NCBI GenBank assembly: GCA_015494005.1
Contig: WGCB01000213.1
Coordinates: 1-7,677 of the forward strand
Direction: 5' to 3'
Source of the DNA: Caldilineaceae bacterium
Lineage (GTDB): Bacteria > Chloroflexota > Anaerolineae > Caldilineales > Caldilineaceae
Length of the DNA: 7,677 nt
Under the pieces are notes generated by a model, which saw only the letters and a program-made list of their open reading frames with translations, had not been told where the DNA came from and did no database searches. Numbering within the stretch: the first letter of the stretch is position 1; the number at the start of each line of letters is the position of its first letter. Positions 6,312 to 7,677 of this stretch are shown here, in pieces. A program made the position numbers and the translations under genes.

Positions 6312-6956
6312 TCATTCCTGGAGCAGCCACTTGTAGGCCAGCCAGATCACGGCCAGGGCCCCCAACAGGATGGCCGCCACCCGCAGGGTGTCCTGCTGCT
6401 CCGGCGGCACCAGGTCGCTGATCACGTCCTTGGCCACCTCCGTGGCCACCTGGGTGGTGGAGGGGGGCGTCACCTCGGGGATCTCCTCCGGAGGGGCGCC
6501 TTCCGCCGCGGCCATCCGGGCCTGGATCATCTTGTCCAGGGACTGGAGCCCCTGGCGGGTGAGGGAGCGGGCGGTGCTGTCGATGAGCCGCTGCCCCACG
6601 CTGGCGATGCGTCCGCTGAGCTGGGCCTGGCCGCTGTAGCTGAGCTGGGTCTGGTCGCTCTGGCTCTCCAGGCGGACCGTGCCTTCGCCCCGGACGTAGC
6701 CCGGCGCGCCCTGGCCTTCCAGCACCATGCGGTAGCTCTCCGGCGGGACGATCTCCGTCAGGGTGACTTTGCCCTGGAATTTCCCCTGCACCGGGCCCAC
6801 CCGGATGTTGATCTCGCCCTGGTAGTCGTTCTCTCCCACCTTTTCCAGGCGCTCCGTGCCCGGCAGGGCTCGGGAGAGCACCTCCGGGTCCAGAATGGCC
6901 TCCCAGACCACTTCCTGGGGAGCGTTGAACGTGTACGTGCCTTCCAGTTGAACCAT
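6312..6956 (-). CDS. coxG: CoxG, CO dehydrogenase subunit G family (SRPBCC) with C-terminal membrane anchor
   Basis: The 214-residue protein begins MVQLEGTYTFNAPQEVVWEAI and continues with DPEVLSRALPGTERLEKV, the classic CoxG start of the SRPBCC (START-like) fold, covering about 3-146. A proline-rich, acidic linker (about 150-190) leads to a hydrophobic C-terminal helix (about 192-209, VAAILLGALAVIWLAYKW), a probable membrane anchor. CoxG is linked to recruiting CO dehydrogenase to the cytoplasmic membrane, near the respiratory chain. The usual cysteine in the family's PGC motif is threonine here (PGTE). The ATG is preceded by AAGGAAGGGG, four bases upstream. The gene is 80 bases downstream of the Memo gene and 64 bases upstream of the transporter, so it is less tightly packed than the coxD region. 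Confidence 0.92.
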   Translation of the reverse strand: MVQLEGTYTFNAPQEVVWEAILDPEVLSRALPGTERLEKVGENDYQGEINIRVGPVQGKFQGKVTLTEIVPPESYRMVLEGQGAPGYVRGEGTVRLESQSDQTQLSYSGQAQLSGRIASVGQRLIDSTARSLTRQGLQSLDKMIQARMAAAEGAPPEEIPEVTPPSTTQVATEVAKDVISDLVPPEQQDTLRVAAILLGALAVIWLAYKWLLQE

Positions 6957-7036
6957 GATACCCCTTCCTTCGCTGTCTGCGCGTGATTGAAGTTACCGTT
7001 GACGGGTTTGCCTTGCCGAGCGGGGGAAGAAGATGG

Positions 7037-7573
7037 CTACTCGAACACCACGCCGGCCACGGAGACGATGGAGGTGTTCTCCTCGTCCGCCGGGCACTGC
7101 TCGTAGCTGGTCACGTGGCCCTGGACCTGGCCCAGCATGCGCATGGTCAGGTAGATGGGCGTGGTGCCGCAGATGTTCGTTCGGTCCTGGCTGCGGTGGA
7201 TGGCCTGGAAGAAGCCCTCCGCGTCCCCGGCCTGGATCTGGGCCAGGAGGGCCTGGTCGCTCAGGCGGATGCTGGCTTTCCCCGGCGTGTCCAGGGGCTC
7301 ACCGCCGAAGGCCGGCCCCACATGGGAGAGATCCCCGGAGGCCACCACGGCCACGTGACGGCCCCGGGTGGCGAGGCGCAGGGCCTCCAGCAGGCGCTGG
7401 ATGGTGGGATCGTCCTGGGCCCGGCCCTGCTCGTCCGCGAAGCGGGTGTAGGGCCCCACCAGGATAGGCACCATCTCCACCGGGCGGCCCTGGGCGAGGA
7501 GGCCGTCTTCGCCGGGGAGCTGCGCCACCGCAACGAGCACTCCATCGAGCTGGTGGCCGTCTGGCTCCACCAC
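7037..7573 (-). CDS. Memo-family protein (AmmeMemoRadiSam system protein B-like), C-terminal part; 5' end broken by an inversion
   Basis: Residues from about Q28 of this 178-codon frame to the end match the C-terminal two thirds of the MEMO1 / AmmeMemoRadiSam protein B family: RPVEMVPILVG, VVASGDLSHVGPAFGG (77-91), RTNICGTTPIYLTMRMLG (131-148) and TSYEQC...TSIVSVAG. The family relates to dioxygenase-like folds with a metal site; its bacterial function is unclear. The homologous part is 7037-7493. The first ~27 residues (7494-7573) are not Memo-like: they are the antisense of the HSIEL-coding segment on the plus strand. The gene therefore loses its proper 5' half at the inverted repeat, and the ATG at 7573 is spurious. 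If this is an assembly error, the native gene would continue leftward-reading past 7493 with the sequence now inverted. It lies 80 bases upstream of coxG and may be the previous gene of the same run. Confidence 0.75.
   Translation of the reverse strand: MVEPDGHQLDGVLVAVAQLPGEDGLLAQGRPVEMVPILVGPYTRFADEQGRAQDDPTIQRLLEALRLATRGRHVAVVASGDLSHVGPAFGGEPLDTPGKASIRLSDQALLAQIQAGDAEGFFQAIHRSQDRTNICGTTPIYLTMRMLGQVQGHVTSYEQCPADEENTSIVSVAGVVFE
7395..7493 (+). repeat. Left arm of a perfect 99-bp inverted repeat
   Basis: The reverse complement of this segment is identical, base for base, to 7579-7677. Both lie inside Memo coding sequence and use the same reading frame on opposite strands. Identity stops exactly at 7493/7579, where the flanks diverge (GCC versus CGC codon before CAG). 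Confidence 0.97.
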
Positions 7574-7677
7574 ATGCGCCAGGGCCGCCCGGTGGAGATG
7601 GTGCCTATCCTGGTGGGGCCCTACACCCGCTTCGCGGACGAGCAGGGCCGGGCCCAGGACGATCCCACCATCCAGCG
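7493..7677 (+). CDS. Middle segment of the same Memo-family gene in the opposite orientation, partial
   Basis: Read on the plus strand in the frame of 7493, this gives GEEAVFAGEL, then RHRNEHSIELVAVWLHHMRQ, then RPVEMVPILVG and onward to DDPTIQ at the edge. EHSIEL is the conserved Memo motif that belongs directly upstream of the RPVEMVP segment, so this is the missing 5' neighbour of the minus-strand piece, inverted. Codons 7579-7677 repeat residues also encoded on the minus strand at 7395-7493. There is no start codon of its own in a sensible place (ATG 7574 would cut the motif). The reading continues out of the window, so whether a complete copy exists to the right cannot be seen. Confidence 0.75.
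7579..7677 (-). repeat. Right arm of the 99-bp inverted repeat, reaching the window edge
   Basis: Identical to the reverse complement of 7395-7493, with an 85-base spacer (7494-7578) between the arms. The arm is cut by the window end, so the true palindrome may be longer. Having no mismatch indicates either very recent origin or a single-molecule or assembly fold-back. Confidence 0.97.

Noticed and set aside
6957..7036. Promoter upstream of coxG
   Set aside because: The minus strand has a TAACTT box and the plus strand a TTGACG box, but neither pairs with a properly spaced partner in the right direction.
7395..7677. Terminal inverted repeats of an insertion sequence
   Set aside because: The arms are coding sequence of the Memo gene, and the 85-base spacer encodes more of the same gene; there is no transposase.

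Overview
The window is GC-rich bacterial DNA. Nearly all of it is a single set of genes read leftward on the minus strand. The recognisable core is the accessory (maturation) part of an aerobic Mo-Cu carbon monoxide dehydrogenase (cox) cluster. In transcription order it runs: a Memo-family gene (broken at the right edge), coxG (SRPBCC membrane-anchor protein), a His-rich Ni/Co-type transporter, a FlaR/adenylate-kinase-like P-loop NTPase, coxD (MoxR AAA+ ATPase), coxE (VWA protein), coxF (XdhC-like), a QOR-type quinone oxidoreductase, and the start of a GlcF-like iron-sulfur subunit that runs off the left edge. The structural coxM, coxS and coxL genes are not in the window. The composition, the cox gene set with a C-terminally anchored CoxG, and the non-ATG starts would fit a Chloroflexota-like or other high-GC CO oxidiser. 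No rRNA or marker gene confirms this, so the taxonomy is inference only.

Layout from right to left: 7677-7037 holds two oppositely oriented pieces of one Memo gene, joined through a perfect 99-bp inverted repeat. 6956-6312 is coxG. 6247-4021 is a tight block (transporter, kinase, coxD) with an 11-base gap and then an ATGA stop/start overlap. 4011-1675 is coxE then coxF, with gaps of 9 and 30 bases. 1630-662 is the quinone oxidoreductase. 661-474 is a 188-base noncoding leader with two small direct-repeat arrays and a hairpin. 473-1 is the GlcF-like gene, whose GTG start is set by a strong GGAGGTGA ribosome-binding site.

From what is known of the families, CoxD (AAA+) and CoxE (VWA) form a MoxR/VWA chaperone pair, and CoxF handles molybdenum cofactor sulfuration or insertion. 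Together they help build the CuSMoO2 active site, while CoxG helps place the enzyme at the membrane. The kinase and the His-rich metal transporter lie inside this block, with very tight spacing to coxD, and are the least expected members. The most striking structural signal is the fold-back inverted duplication that splits the Memo gene. It is most likely a chimeric read or assembly artefact, but a real inversion should be excluded.

No tRNA, rRNA, CRISPR array, insertion sequence or convincing rho-independent terminator was seen. The long plus-strand open frames are explained by the GC-rich codon usage of the minus-strand genes.
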